Notes: generated by a model not told the origin, from the sequence alone. DNA of 64,000 bases from Dysosmobacter welbionis (GCF_005121165.3 NZ_CP034413.3:434001-498000), one strand, 5' to 3'. Shown: positions 16,637 to 25,805, counted from the stretch's first letter. Numbers and translations are program-made.

Positions 16637-17635
16637 CTATAAACTCATTCCCTGCATCTCAATATCTTCTGCAGGAGCGGAAGGGGCCTCATAGAGTGTG
16701 CTTCGGCCATAAGCGATGCGGATGATATCCTCTGCGGAGTAGTCGGAGCCAGCGCCAAAAAGATGCCTGAACTGCAGGCGGTCTGACGGAGCAATGTACC
16801 ATGTGGAATACTGAGACTTCAGCCCTTTCAGGGATTCAGCCGATGTTTTGAAGGTCAGTTCCACTCCGTCCTTCTGTACCGTGACATTGACCGTCTTTGC
16901 GCCACTTTTTTGGAGGGCATCTGTAATCGCCCGCATCCGATAGACCGGTGCATCGCTGTCCTGGCTGAGCATCTGATACTCTGCCAGCAACGCATCCTTC
17001 TTTAGAAACTGCGCCAGAAATTCCTCCTGGTTGTCCCGCATGTACTGTTCCGCAGTTGTTTTTATATAATCCTCCGGGGATTTGAGGTAGGAGAGCAGGG
17101 TGTCTTCTGTCAAGGATGTATAATACTCACTGTGAAACTGTACATCGGGTTTCTCCCCAGAAAAAACGAGGGAAGCTGCCTCCCGCCCTGCCTCGGTTCC
17201 CTTGTAATACCGGTATGAATTGATGTTCCTCTCACTGGTGAGTTCCCTGACAGAGAGGCGACTTCGCTCATTGGAAATGGCCGCCTCAACATAGCGGTCG
17301 ACCTCCTGAGCGATGCGCTTCCCAAACGCCGTAGAATCCTGGCATTCTTCTTCCGTCAGTCCGGAGACAAAGTTGGGAAGGGGGTCATCCAGAAGATGGA
17401 GCGCCTGGTGTTGCCGGTCGTACAGGCCGCAGAACTCCAAACGGTCGCTCCAGCTGATCCTCTCTCCATAAAATGTTTCGCATCCAAAGAGGTAATCAAT
17501 CTCTGGCGTTGCGGGAACTTTCACTACTGAGCCCAAATGCTTGCCCTTTTGCAGAACTAAAACTGGCACAGCGGCATTTTCCAGCCACTCTTGAAACTCC
17601 TGCCGGGGAAGTGGGGCCTGCTTTTGCTGCGACAT
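16637..17635 (-). CDS. hypothetical protein of element accessory block
   Basis: 332 residues, soluble. There is an N-terminal helix with FQEWLENAAVPVLVL, a central Ser/Arg/Glu-rich helical part, and a C-terminal DRLQFRHLFGAGSDYSAEDIIRIAYGR region. A short segment (SDRLEFCGLYDRQHQALHLL) appears to be echoed by this C-terminal one (SDRLQFRHLF), hinting at an internal repeat. No signal, membrane helix or catalytic motif. Co-directional with the ArdA-like genes; function unknown. Confidence 0.5.
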   Translation of the reverse strand: MSQQKQAPLPRQEFQEWLENAAVPVLVLQKGKHLGSVVKVPATPEIDYLFGCETFYGERISWSDRLEFCGLYDRQHQALHLLDDPLPNFVSGLTEEECQDSTAFGKRIAQEVDRYVEAAISNERSRLSVRELTSERNINSYRYYKGTEAGREAASLVFSGEKPDVQFHSEYYTSLTEDTLLSYLKSPEDYIKTTAEQYMRDNQEEFLAQFLKKDALLAEYQMLSQDSDAPVYRMRAITDALQKSGAKTVNVTVQKDGVELTFKTSAESLKGLKSQYSTWYIAPSDRLQFRHLFGAGSDYSAEDIIRIAYGRSTLYEAPSAPAEDIEMQGMSL

Positions 17636-17652
17636 TACAAAATCCTCCCATT

Positions 17653-18647
17653 TTACTGTTTCTGCTCAAAGTTTGCACAACTTGTCTGTCCCGAGTATGA
17701 CTCTTCATAGTGTTTGGGGTCAGCACCAGGCACATCCCACCCAGCCATGCTTCCTATCTCCATAGCTTGCCGCTGGATGGGGGTGACGCCCAGGTCTTCG
17801 TTCAACTCATCCGCCAGTTCCACATTCCCTTCCTTGTCGCCGGTATCCCAGTCGGAGGGGTAGTAGCCAGTTTCACCCCGTTTGATGCAGATAAGCTGTC
17901 CGGTGGTCCGCAGGGTGGAGAAGCACAGTTCCGGCAACCCCTCGGCCACCTTGGGGGCAAACCGTTCCTGTTCGGTTTGGATGCTCCAATCATCAGGCTG
18001 CCACAGATGGACATACAGCTCGCCGCCGTCCACCTCGATGGGGCGCTGCTCGAAGCCTTCGCCCCATCCGTCAGAGGCTTGTCCACCCAGGTACTCTTTT
18101 AAGATGGTAAGCTCTTCCGGAGTCAGCTCTCCGGCCACCCGGCACTCCGCTACGCCCCAGAGCTGGCGATTCCTGACCTCAACAGTAAACACCGCCGAGC
18201 GGACCTTGTGATCTACACTGTCGTCCTCACCGTACCAGCGCATGAGGCCGCTCTCGTTTTCCTCTGGTACCCGGTTTTTTACCAGAGCGGACAGAATTTG
18301 TCCCTCATAATCCATGAGGGTGTGGCCATCCCACTCCTCACCGTCCTCTGACATATCCCCCACTCGTCCCGTCCATAGAAGTCCGCTGTGAGCGGCATAT
18401 ACAATTTGAATGTCTGAGGCTCTGGCAGATAGACCGAGAATCGGTCTTCTCCCAGCACCAGAGCCAAGGTACATCCATTGTCCCACTTTACATGGAATTG
18501 CCCGGCATCGTCGATATAATCCAGTTTCCCGGTACTGCCGGGGGAAATGGGCCGGGGATTACCGCCTATCTCTGTGAGTTGGATGCGGGAATCCTTGGGG
18601 AACTGCTGCCGCAAGAAGTCCAGCCACTCTCTCGGTACGCTTTGCAT
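17653..18647 (-). pseudogene. DUF4314-containing protein, split by a one-base frameshift
   Basis: Two frames make one protein. From ATG 18647 the first frame gives a DUF4314 domain (RIQLTEIGGNPRPISPGSTG, DAGQFHVKWDNGCTLAL) and LYMPLTADFYGRDEW. The continuation (GDMSEDGEEWDGHTLMDYEG, then AECRVAGELTPEELTILKEY and QASDGWGEGFEQRPIEV) is in the next frame down to 17653. The break is at the C-run 18357-18361 (five on this copy); one more base restores a single frame of about 331 residues. Either a sequencing indel or a real frameshift. Small adaptor-like proteins of this type are common on Clostridia elements; function unknown. Confidence 0.7.
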
Positions 18648-19984
18648 TTACATCTCTCCCATTCTAATCCCAATATCCGGCTGATTTAATTGTTGATAGA
18701 GCCGTTCCATCGCCTCCGCCACCACGAGGTCCGACCGGAAGCTTTCCAGTTTTTCGTGATCCGTAAAGAATTGCTGTTCACCGCTCTGGAAATGAACAAA
18801 GTCCACTGTGGCGATACCGTCCTTAATAACGCCCAGCCGTTTCTCACTGGTATTGCTGTCCTGGTAGATTTGGATTGCTTCCTCCAGAGTCAGATCTTGC
18901 CTGATTATCTCCTGCGGGGTATTGGTGTCCGCCATGACAAACCAGGCATAGGTGTGGGGAATGCTGGGATCTGCGGCTTTCCTAAGAGCCTGCTTCCCAG
19001 TTTCAGTCAGTCCATAGTTGCAGGTACGGCGTGAATTGTCCTCACCGGCAAAATCCAACAGGATATCGTCTACCGCTTTTTTGACCTCCGGATCGTCTGT
19101 CAGCGTTTCAAAGCGGAAGCCGGTTGTGCTGCGGAAGGGCAGTTCCTCCCGGATGGCCTGGAGCAACGCCTTGGAATCCGTGAACTCCTGCTGTTCGCCG
19201 CTGGCGAAGGTTACCCGACCTACCACAGGGTGTTCCTGTCGGTACATCTCCTGCTGGCAAAGATCATAGCAATAGAGGTACCCCTGATACTCGCCGGGAA
19301 AGGGAGTACAGCGTAGACAGAAACGGTAATTTTCTGTTTCCGCAATATAGCCATAACTCCTGCGGTCCTCTGTGATGGAGCCGCCATGCTGCCAGCAGTA
19401 GGCGTCCATGGCCCCCAGATTCTTCAGGAGTCCAGTCTGACGCAGGTCGTCCACAAATCGCTACAGCACCTCTTTGAACTCCGGGGTGTTGAACCTATCC
19501 TCGTTATGGGCCACCAGGTGTGCCAGAACTCCTTCTCACCATGGCCGAAATCCATGCGGAGGTGGCCTACAGTACCCAGTGCCTCGTCCAGCTTTTCTTC
19601 GGAATAGAACAGCCCCACCTCATCCAGGGAGGCGGGGCGCAGTACAAACTCACGATTATCCTGGGGGTAGGCCAGATCATGCTCCTCGCAAAACTGCTCC
19701 AGCGTCATTTCTTCTCCCAGCAGATAAAATGTGCCGTTGACCCGGCGCGAAGCAGTACCTTCATGCTTTAAAGGGATTGGAGAAAGTACGGTTCCTGCAT
19801 GATAGTCAGCGGCATGATCCACCAGAGTGGTTCGGGTGCTGGGAGATTTATGTGTCCCCCGCAGGTCATAGCAGTACCACCCATCAGGAATGATATCCCG
19901 CTGAATCAGCCAGTTGGTGAACAGCACAGGTTTTCCAAGCAACGCTGCGTGTTGCATGGAGTCTGTCCAGATGTTAATGCTCAT
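18648..19984 (-). pseudogene. LPD28-type protein, disrupted by frameshift and amber codon
   Basis: The N-terminal part (19984 to about 19515) fits LPD28: TDSMQHAALLGKPVLFTNW, PDGWYCYDLRG, YHAGTVLSPIPLK and the closing GEKEFWHTWWP. The C-terminal part (GAMDAYCWQHGGSI, SYGYIAETENYRFCLRCTPF) resumes in another frame. Two lesions lie between: a one-base shift at the CCC/GGG at 19508-19510, and an in-frame TAG at 19461-19463 where a CAG codon would give VLQRFVDDLRQ. The GTG (about 19454) after the stop could start a 268-residue fragment. Having two different lesions favours a genuine pseudogene over a simple indel error. Confidence 0.65.
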
Positions 19985-20059
19985 TTAATCCCTCCCATAT
20001 TCACAGTGTTTTCCCACTCGTGCTGGTTCCACAGCGTATCTTGTATCTGCGTACAGGGA

Positions 20060-21190
20060 TTAATGCATCTGCAACCCATCTTGTACTTCAGGGAACGGAT
20101 CACTGAGCTTTCGGAGCAGGCCAAATTCGGTCCTTCTCACACCATCCTCCCGCATATAAAAGTTGCCCATTGCTTCGAAATCCGTAAAGCCATCGAGGGT
20201 AGAGATCAGCTCCTCGTCCGCCCCGATCCGCTCCAACACCTGCTTGCCATATTCCTCCGGATCGTCCGGTACACGCTCGTAGTCATCCAGTTCGATGGAA
20301 AACCTCAAAGCCTCCTGGAGCGTTGCCGGCTGTTCCACCTCAAGGACAGAGAGGTATTTCAGCAATGCGCCATCCTCCTGATCCATTATCCGGATATTTT
20401 CCGCCAACTCGTCCAATTGCTCCAGTCTCAGATCCATCCCCTGGAGAGGAAGATATTCCCCCAGATAAGGCCGCAGGGCCTCCACCCGAGTGAGTTTCGC
20501 CATATTGAGGCTGTCCACTCCCAGAAGTTGTCTGGCGCTCTCCAATTGCTCAAAGGTCGCAGGCAGAGTGATCTGCGCTGTTTCGCTCTGTACACGAACA
20601 GGGCAGGGGTTTTCCATCCATATCCGGAAAACGCCGTCCAATCTCTCGTTCTCCAAAAGTTCAGGTGTCTTTTTCTGCACATAATTGCCGCTGGAATATT
20701 CTCCTCCATGCTTTTCCCGATATTCAGCCCCCACACGGGCATAATTGATATAGGGCTTGAAGCGATCCGGAAATGGTGTGATCCCTTTGTTCACAAGGTA
20801 GATGCCCAATTCTGAATCAGACGACACATTGTTGACGAGCATATACTCATCCAGCCTGTCCGCCACAGTAAGGGCCCCCTCCAAGTTCCAGACACACTCC
20901 GCATCCAATGCCCCGGAAAAGATGGCGGCTTTCGCCGGAGAAAGTGCCTCTGTGCGTTCCGCCAGTTTTTGTAGTTTTTGAAACTGCTCCGAATCTTCTA
21001 CATCCACATCGTACAGGCATCGGTAAAGGACCGGTACATTGCTGCTCACATCCAGGATGGCGGTGGCTGTGGTATCGAGGCTGATTCTGTCCAGGAAGGC
21101 AAATGTCTCCCCAATCTCAGCGGGACTGGCGGGCAGTTGCAGACGGACAGTTTCTTCTCCTTTTCCCCGGCTCAGAGTCAACAGAATCAT
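20060..21190 (-). CDS. ArdA-like antirestriction protein 3
   Basis: 376 residues. N-terminal beta module (LTLSRGKGEETVRLQLPASP), first repeat with FQKLQKLAERTEALSPAKAA, ADRLDEYMLVN and LGIYLVNKGITP, second with LDELAENIRIMDQEDGALLK, SIELDDYERVPD and YGKQVLERIG, ending RRTEFGLLRKL. The same helical pattern as the other ArdA-like copies, again acidic. The gene is 3 bp downstream of copy 4, with which it forms an operon. Confidence 0.65.
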   Translation of the reverse strand: MILLTLSRGKGEETVRLQLPASPAEIGETFAFLDRISLDTTATAILDVSSNVPVLYRCLYDVDVEDSEQFQKLQKLAERTEALSPAKAAIFSGALDAECVWNLEGALTVADRLDEYMLVNNVSSDSELGIYLVNKGITPFPDRFKPYINYARVGAEYREKHGGEYSSGNYVQKKTPELLENERLDGVFRIWMENPCPVRVQSETAQITLPATFEQLESARQLLGVDSLNMAKLTRVEALRPYLGEYLPLQGMDLRLEQLDELAENIRIMDQEDGALLKYLSVLEVEQPATLQEALRFSIELDDYERVPDDPEEYGKQVLERIGADEELISTLDGFTDFEAMGNFYMREDGVRRTEFGLLRKLSDPFPEVQDGLQMH

Positions 21191-21192
21191 CG

Positions 21193-22398
21193 TTACATTC
21201 CTCCCATCTGAAATTCCTGTTCCCGCTGGTGCTGCTCTGCCGGACCGCCGGCCATCAGCTCCCCCAATGTCAATGTGCCACAGTAGGCCACATATCCTTT
21301 CTCCGTGAAGGCTCCTGTTTCCTTCTCCATACGGAGTTTGCCGTAACGCTCATAATCATAGAACTCCTCCAGATTGGGGTCATATTCATAATGGCCGGAG
21401 TCCTGGATCATGTATCTGCCATATTCGGCGGGAGTGCGGACTTTGGGTGCAAACTCAAACAGCTCCAGATTTTTGGCCAGTTCGCGTATCTCGCCGGCAC
21501 ACTCCGGCTTGGCCATCTCCATGACCGCCGTCAACTTTTTCTGTTCCAAATCAGACAGTGCAGCGATGGCCGTCGCCATATCATTCAGCGCGAATAGATC
21601 CTCCCGTTGTCCCTCCAGGACCTCCTCCACCTCGGATGGAAGCAGACTGTCCTCATACCAGATGCGGGCATCGTGGATGTTAACGCCTGAGCGTGCAATT
21701 CCACGCTGGAGCTGTTGCTCGGAGCAGGGCAGGAGCAGCCAAGTGATTTGATCTGTATTTTCCGGCTCCTGCCGGGAGGAAAGCCCTACCGCCAGCAGAT
21801 TCGGCTGGTAGTGGTAACAGGGGAAGTGGCGGCCGTCATAGAGCTGCTCCAGTTTCATCCCGTTATCATAGACCACGCCATAAGGGGTAATCCTTCCCTC
21901 AAGATGATTGAGGATCAGGTCCAGAGCGAACTTGCGGCCATCCAGCCGCTCGAGCTCCTCGATTCTGCAGCCCCCACCCTGCATCGTCATGTAGTGCTGC
22001 CGCCCAATGGCGTCCAGGTCGGAGAAGTCTGTGATGACCGTGGCCTGCTGGCAGCAAAAGGTCAGATTGATGAAATCCTTTATATTTGAGACGCCCAATT
22101 TGCAGGCCATTCCCTGGAACTGGGCAGCCTCACCGTCATCAAAACTGTCCAGCCGTTTGGCCAGATAGTCCAGCTCATCAAAATTGACCAATGAGCCAAC
22201 CAGCCTGTTCAGTACGGTATAGAAGCTGTCCAGTTCATCCACCCGGCAATCCTGCCGGAGCGCGTCACCGATTTCCAATGGCTCCAGCAGTTCGATCATG
22301 CGGTCATATTTCTCATCGGGGATAGGGAATGGAACCGTAATCTGCCCATATTCCGGGTGCTGAGCGCTGCTCAGTACCGCTTTCAGCACATAGCCCAT
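21193..22398 (-). CDS. ArdA-like antirestriction protein 4
   Basis: 401 residues. N-terminal beta module (VLKAVLSSAQHPEYGQITV), first repeat with LDYLAKRLDSFDDGEAAQFQ and DFINLTFCCQQATVI, second with IRELAKNLELFEFAPKVR and YGRYMIQDSGHYEYD, then FTEKGYVAYCGTLTL. The two-repeat layout and acidic surface match the other three copies. The start overlaps the upstream 237-residue gene by 16 bp. Four copies in one element is a marked expansion. Confidence 0.65.
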   Translation of the reverse strand: MGYVLKAVLSSAQHPEYGQITVPFPIPDEKYDRMIELLEPLEIGDALRQDCRVDELDSFYTVLNRLVGSLVNFDELDYLAKRLDSFDDGEAAQFQGMACKLGVSNIKDFINLTFCCQQATVITDFSDLDAIGRQHYMTMQGGGCRIEELERLDGRKFALDLILNHLEGRITPYGVVYDNGMKLEQLYDGRHFPCYHYQPNLLAVGLSSRQEPENTDQITWLLLPCSEQQLQRGIARSGVNIHDARIWYEDSLLPSEVEEVLEGQREDLFALNDMATAIAALSDLEQKKLTAVMEMAKPECAGEIRELAKNLELFEFAPKVRTPAEYGRYMIQDSGHYEYDPNLEEFYDYERYGKLRMEKETGAFTEKGYVAYCGTLTLGELMAGGPAEQHQREQEFQMGGM

Positions 22399-23096
22399 TC
22401 TGGTGCCTCCTTACTCGCATCCATGACCGCCTTTCCATATCTGGCAATCATGGTTGCGTAAATAATATTGTGGAAGTCCAGATCACTCACCAGTTTTGGG
22501 TGTGCCAAATCTTCTGCCTCCATGGGTGACTTCAGGTCATACAGCCGTCTGGCGGAATAAAAGATGGGGTAATCCTGTATCGCAAATCCATGGGGTTTGG
22601 ATACGATGCGGCTGAAATCAATGGAATCGTGTGAAAGAGCGGGGAGCGCCGGTTGCCAGAGTCGCTCCTTTGAGGCGAGAAGATAGAGCGCCGCCAGATA
22701 GCCAGGAGGCGCATCATCCCATACCCTGTCCGCAAAGCGGCTTCTGAGGTGGACGGACACTGTGTGCAGGACTGCCTGATCCGGCCCGCTCCAGTGTTCC
22801 ACAGCCTGAATCCTCTTGTGCAGGCCGGCATGAGGGATGTGTCCGAAATATTCCAGAATCAAATCCAGGTACTCAATCGCGCCGGACTTCAACCGCTCCG
22901 CGATATACGGACAGGTGCGGACTTGACAGGATCGGCGGCGGTAATGCAGGCAGTACCGGCAATCCACATCCTCCGGCTTGTAGCAGAAGCGGCTGAGGAT
23001 CATCATCCCGCCGCCGCGCTTCTGGAAGCCAGGGACGCTCATCATCATATGCTCCAGACCAGCTCGAGGGGTATTCTGAGCGAAATATCTTGTCAT
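22383..23096 (-). CDS. Cys-rich hypothetical protein of Clostridia elements
   Basis: 237 residues. The N-terminus YFAQNTPRAGLEHMMMSVPG is followed by a compact cysteine cluster (VDCRYCLHYRRRSCQVRTCP), a likely zinc or structural site, then a helical C-terminal domain with AALYLLASKERLW and IIYATMIARYGKAVMD. Proteins with this plan recur upstream of ArdA-like genes in gut Clostridia elements but I know no assigned function. First gene of the operon reading into ArdA-like copy 4. Confidence 0.55.
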   Translation of the reverse strand: MTRYFAQNTPRAGLEHMMMSVPGFQKRGGGMMILSRFCYKPEDVDCRYCLHYRRRSCQVRTCPYIAERLKSGAIEYLDLILEYFGHIPHAGLHKRIQAVEHWSGPDQAVLHTVSVHLRSRFADRVWDDAPPGYLAALYLLASKERLWQPALPALSHDSIDFSRIVSKPHGFAIQDYPIFYSARRLYDLKSPMEAEDLAHPKLVSDLDFHNIIYATMIARYGKAVMDASKEAPEWAMC

Positions 23097-23118
23097 GGCA
23101 CACTCCTTCTTTCAAAAC

Positions 23119-23175
23119 AAAAAAGCGGGAGCTGCTTATGCTGCACAGTGTGTGCAGATGCGGCTCCCGCTTTTT
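23119..23175. terminator. bidirectional intrinsic terminator with nested hairpin
   Basis: Outer stem AAAAAGCGGGAGC / GGCTCCCGCTTTTT and an inner stem CTGCACA/TGTGCAG. A/T runs flank both sides. It lies directly downstream of the 219-residue gene (stop at 23182) and upstream of the Cys-rich gene, so the latter starts a new transcription unit. Confidence 0.8.
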
Positions 23176-23181
23176 CTGATG

Positions 23182-23841
23182 TCACATATCAATTTGTGGC
23201 TCCTGTGCTTGTCCCTGCTCCAGTCTGTCCGCCAGATCTGGGACAGTGTATTCGATCTTTGTCCTTGCGGTCTGCATGGCTTTGAGGTGTCCATCTTCCA
23301 GCTCTGGGCCTTCATCCAGCAGGTAGTCTGTGGCCCGGTAGAGTTCAGTTAGCTCCTCCGGTGAGAAAAGCTGGGTCTTGGAGATCAGCCCGGAGCGGAC
23401 GGCAAAATCCTGCTTGGCCCCGCAAAAATCTTCATCATAATAATGTCCGTAGCTCACGCCGGTTCTGTTATAGTCCCAGATCCAAGTGACAAACTGATAG
23501 CCCCTGCCATTTTCCAACTCCCGGCCAGCCAGCACTGCGCCGCCAAAATCCGCCAGCAGATGGAATTTTTCGCTCAGACCGCTGATATGAAGGGTGGGCG
23601 CAGTTTGAACCTCCTCAACATAAGTGTACACTTCATCTGCGGTCTGTGCGACTCTGTGGTACAATTCACTGGCCTCCGGATTATTGCTTCCGGCAGGAAA
23701 AAGGAACACATCGTTTCCTGGAGAAACAAAGAGGACAGGCTGACCATGGAGGAAAATCTCCAGCCGCCTATCCTCTACATTGGATGATTCAACTCCGCCT
23801 TCTCTCAGGCGCCGGGAAAGTTCTTCAAAAAATTTTTTCAA
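23182..23841 (-). CDS. hypothetical protein, first gene of the element
   Basis: 219 residues. N-terminal helix (FFEELSRRLREGGVESSNV) with similarity to the 104-residue protein at 16307, then a beta-rich part (ILVSPGNDVFLFPAG-like), a segment YHRVAQTADEVYTYVEEV, and a GGAVLAGRELENGRGYQFVT hairpin region. Soluble, no known motif. It is the gene nearest the tRNA-Ala boundary and reads away from it. Upstream terminators isolate it from the tRNA transcript. Confidence 0.55.
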   Translation of the reverse strand: MKKFFEELSRRLREGGVESSNVEDRRLEIFLHGQPVLFVSPGNDVFLFPAGSNNPEASELYHRVAQTADEVYTYVEEVQTAPTLHISGLSEKFHLLADFGGAVLAGRELENGRGYQFVTWIWDYNRTGVSYGHYYDEDFCGAKQDFAVRSGLISKTQLFSPEELTELYRATDYLLDEGPELEDGHLKAMQTARTKIEYTVPDLADRLEQGQAQEPQIDM

Positions 23842-23882
23842 TGGTTAAACCTCATTTCTTTTTTATCTGTTGGGACGACAAC

Positions 23883-23916
23883 AAAAAAGCGGAGATTCTA
23901 TCATCGAATCTCCGCT
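23883..23916 (-). terminator. intrinsic terminator downstream of tRNA-Ala
   Basis: An 11-bp perfect stem AGCGGAGATTC / GAATCTCCGCT with 7-nt loop, followed on the minus strand by T6. It would stop transcription arriving from the tRNA before the first element gene. Confidence 0.75.
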
Positions 23917-23989
23917 TCAATAACTATATTGGTTTTTCTCCGGGGAAGGGAATCAGGTGTCCGTCCTCTTTGTGTTTTCGTATGGATAG

Positions 23990-24028
23990 AACAATGACTC
24001 ACACATTTGGTCTGTGTGAGTCATTGTT
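23990..24028. terminator. long hairpin immediately 3' of tRNA-Ala
   Basis: A 16-bp perfect stem (AACAATGACTCACACA / TGTGTGAGTCATTGTT) with a 7-nt loop. It sits 2 bp from the tRNA CCA end. The T-run is on the plus strand, so it terminates plus-strand transcription best, but it may also define the tRNA 3' end. Confidence 0.65.
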
Positions 24029-24030
24029 TT

Positions 24031-24106
<76 letters not shown>

Positions 24107-24112
24107 ATGTTG

Positions 24113-24142
24113 CCAGAAACCCTTGATTTTGCTGGATTTCTG
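24113..24142. repeat. imperfect inverted repeat next to tRNA-Ala
   Basis: CCAGAAACCC (24113-24122) and GGATTTCTG (24134-24142) form an imperfect inverted repeat around CTTGATTTTGCT. It lies within the 95-bp segment between the two tRNA repeats. Such repeats occur as recombinase-binding sites at element ends; this role is inferred. Confidence 0.4.
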
Positions 24143-24201
24143 AGCTATTCAATTTTTTGACTTTACTCTCCGTTGCGGGGGAGCACACCCGGTTGCTTGC
24201 G

Positions 24202-24223
24202 CTCCCAGCTGAGCTATACCCCC
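24202..24223 (-). repeat. direct repeat copy 2, truncated tRNA-Ala 5' fragment (att-like)
   Basis: Identical to the first 22 nt of tRNA-Ala but not followed by the rest of the tRNA. It is directly downstream of the tRNA promoter (24267-24295), i.e. where the chromosomal tRNA would originally begin. This suggests a recombination junction inside the tRNA 5' half. Confidence 0.65.
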
Positions 24224-24266
24224 GAACCGCTTGTCCTATGCGGCTTTCGCGCTCGGAACATTGATA

Positions 24267-24295
24267 AGTATAACAAGATCATCGCCAAATGTCAA
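24267..24295 (-). promoter_or_regulatory. tRNA-Ala promoter
   Basis: Near-perfect housekeeping promoter on the minus strand: -35 TTGACA (24290-24295), 17-bp spacer, -10 TATACT (24267-24272). It reads through the truncated tRNA fragment and 95 bp more before the intact tRNA-Ala. Confidence 0.85.
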
Positions 24296-24337
24296 CACTT
24301 ATTTTTCGATTTTTCAAATTTTTTCAATAGGGGGTTT

Positions 24338-25090
24338 TCACTCCTCTTCAGGCCGCAGGACACCGTGGAGGACGAAGCGTGCATTCTCAAATTCATAGCT
24401 GCAGGTGGAGAGCGTCACCACCCGGTCCTCTGCCCTGGGTGACACCTTGCTGGAAAAGGCGGACTTCTCCCCCACCTCCTCCAGCCAGGCCAGGTACGCC
24501 TGCTCATCGGAGAAATCCAGCATCCAGGCACTCTCCGCCGTGTCCGCCACGTAGCCGGAAAACAGCTCCACCACATACCGCCCCTCCGGTGTCACCAGCA
24601 GAAAAACCGGGTGGGCGTCATAGTAGACCTGCTCCTGATAATTCCCCAGGGCGGCAAACATAGTGCCGTTTTTCATCCGATGGCCGTAGATCACCGTGTT
24701 GCGGCCAGAAAAATCCGGCCGGCATGATGTGTCCACAAAAAGGCACCCGGCGCTGTTGGCCGTGCCGTCCAAGAGATGGTCCAGGTAATAGTCATTGTCC
24801 GTCCCCTGGACCACCGGGTAGGAGATGCCGGTGTCCGGGCCGTAGAGCCAGGCAGTCACATCCGGATTCACCGCCGCCAGGGCCGTGAAGTCCACCTCCG
24901 GCCAGGCCAGCTCTGCCGGCGTCTCCTCCGTCTCCTCCGACGCAGGGGGCAGGGACGCAAACTGCTCCAGTTTGAAATAGGCGTCTGCTCCCACCCGGTA
25001 CTCGTGCAGGATCCGCAGGACCTGATATCCGCTGAAGCAGGCAATGCCCAGAAACAGGCAGAGAAAGAGCCCGCAGCTCCGGCCCTTCAT
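24338..25090 (-). CDS. class B sortase
   Basis: About 250 residues from ATG 25090. N-terminal membrane anchor (LFLCLFLGIACFSGYQVL), then the sortase barrel with DTGISYPVVQGTDNDYYL, catalytic His in IYGHRMKNGTMF (near 135), catalytic Cys in TLSTCSYEF (near 229) and Arg in ENARFVLHG (near 238). SrtB enzymes cleave sorting signals and attach proteins to peptidoglycan or build pili; no substrate is seen nearby. Its start overlaps the stop of the DNA-repair gene by 4 bp, so the two are coupled. Confidence 0.85.
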   Translation of the reverse strand: MKGRSCGLFLCLFLGIACFSGYQVLRILHEYRVGADAYFKLEQFASLPPASEETEETPAELAWPEVDFTALAAVNPDVTAWLYGPDTGISYPVVQGTDNDYYLDHLLDGTANSAGCLFVDTSCRPDFSGRNTVIYGHRMKNGTMFAALGNYQEQVYYDAHPVFLLVTPEGRYVVELFSGYVADTAESAWMLDFSDEQAYLAWLEEVGEKSAFSSKVSPRAEDRVVTLSTCSYEFENARFVLHGVLRPEEE

Positions 25091-25791
25091 ACCCCCTCCT
25101 CCTTTGCGCAGTCCTTCCAGCGCAGGCTGCGAAGCTCGTCCTTCTGCTCCGGCGTGATCCGATAGCTCTCCACAGCCTTCTGAATGGTCTTGTTGTGGGT
25201 CCAGCGGTCCAGGCGACGCTGCCGCAGATAGGGCAGCGCCGCGTCGTACTGCTTGGCCAGGGCGGTGGCAAAATACCAAGCCGCCATCATCTTCACGTAA
25301 TACTCCTCCCGCCGGACACCGGCAGCCAGATCCAAGTCCTCCATCTGAAACCCCTCATCCAGATAAAAGCTCATCAGCATCCCCAGGCCGAAGCGGACAG
25401 TATAGGTGTGCGCATCCTCCACCCAGCGGCGGATCTGTTTCCGCAGCTCCGGCGGATGCTTCCGGAATGCCTTCGGGCTCAACAGGTCGCAGGTGGCCCA
25501 GTTGTCCACATAGGGCAGGAATGTCTCCAGCGCCGCCACGGCACCGTCATAGTCCGGGATCGCCGAGATCAGCAAGCCGTGGAGGTTATTCTCCTCATAA
25601 TAGCGGTGGGGCAGCTCCTGGAGGAAGCCCCCTGCCACCGGCGTTCCGGCGATTTCCCGGGCCAGCTTCCGCAAAGCCGGCATCCGGACGCCGATCACCG
25701 TCTGCGGGTCTATGGTGGGTATCAGCTTGCTCTGAAAAGCCTGATAGGCCGGGTCCCGCAGGGCAAAGAGCGCAGTTTGGATGTCCGTCAT
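25087..25791 (-). CDS. DNA alkylation repair protein (AlkD-like HEAT repeat)
   Basis: 234 residues from ATG 25791, with GGGAGG 7 bp upstream. The sequence fits the AlkD/YhaZ HEAT-repeat glycosylase family: VIGVRMPALRKLAREIAGTP, YYEENNLHGLLISAIPD, FLPYVDNWATCDLLSPKAF, YYVKMMAAWYFATALAKQ, RRLDRWTHNKTIQKAVES. AlkD removes alkylated bases by base excision. The WATCD and WTHNK segments hold residues typical of the family. Stop overlaps the sortase start. Confidence 0.85.
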   Translation of the reverse strand: MTDIQTALFALRDPAYQAFQSKLIPTIDPQTVIGVRMPALRKLAREIAGTPVAGGFLQELPHRYYEENNLHGLLISAIPDYDGAVAALETFLPYVDNWATCDLLSPKAFRKHPPELRKQIRRWVEDAHTYTVRFGLGMLMSFYLDEGFQMEDLDLAAGVRREEYYVKMMAAWYFATALAKQYDAALPYLRQRRLDRWTHNKTIQKAVESYRITPEQKDELRSLRWKDCAKEEGV

Positions 25792-25805
25792 ATCCCCGCC
25801 TCCCA

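Noticed and set aside
24198-24223. Second tRNA gene
   Set aside because: Only the first 22 nt match tRNA-Ala; no anticodon arm or T-arm follows, so it is a fragment.
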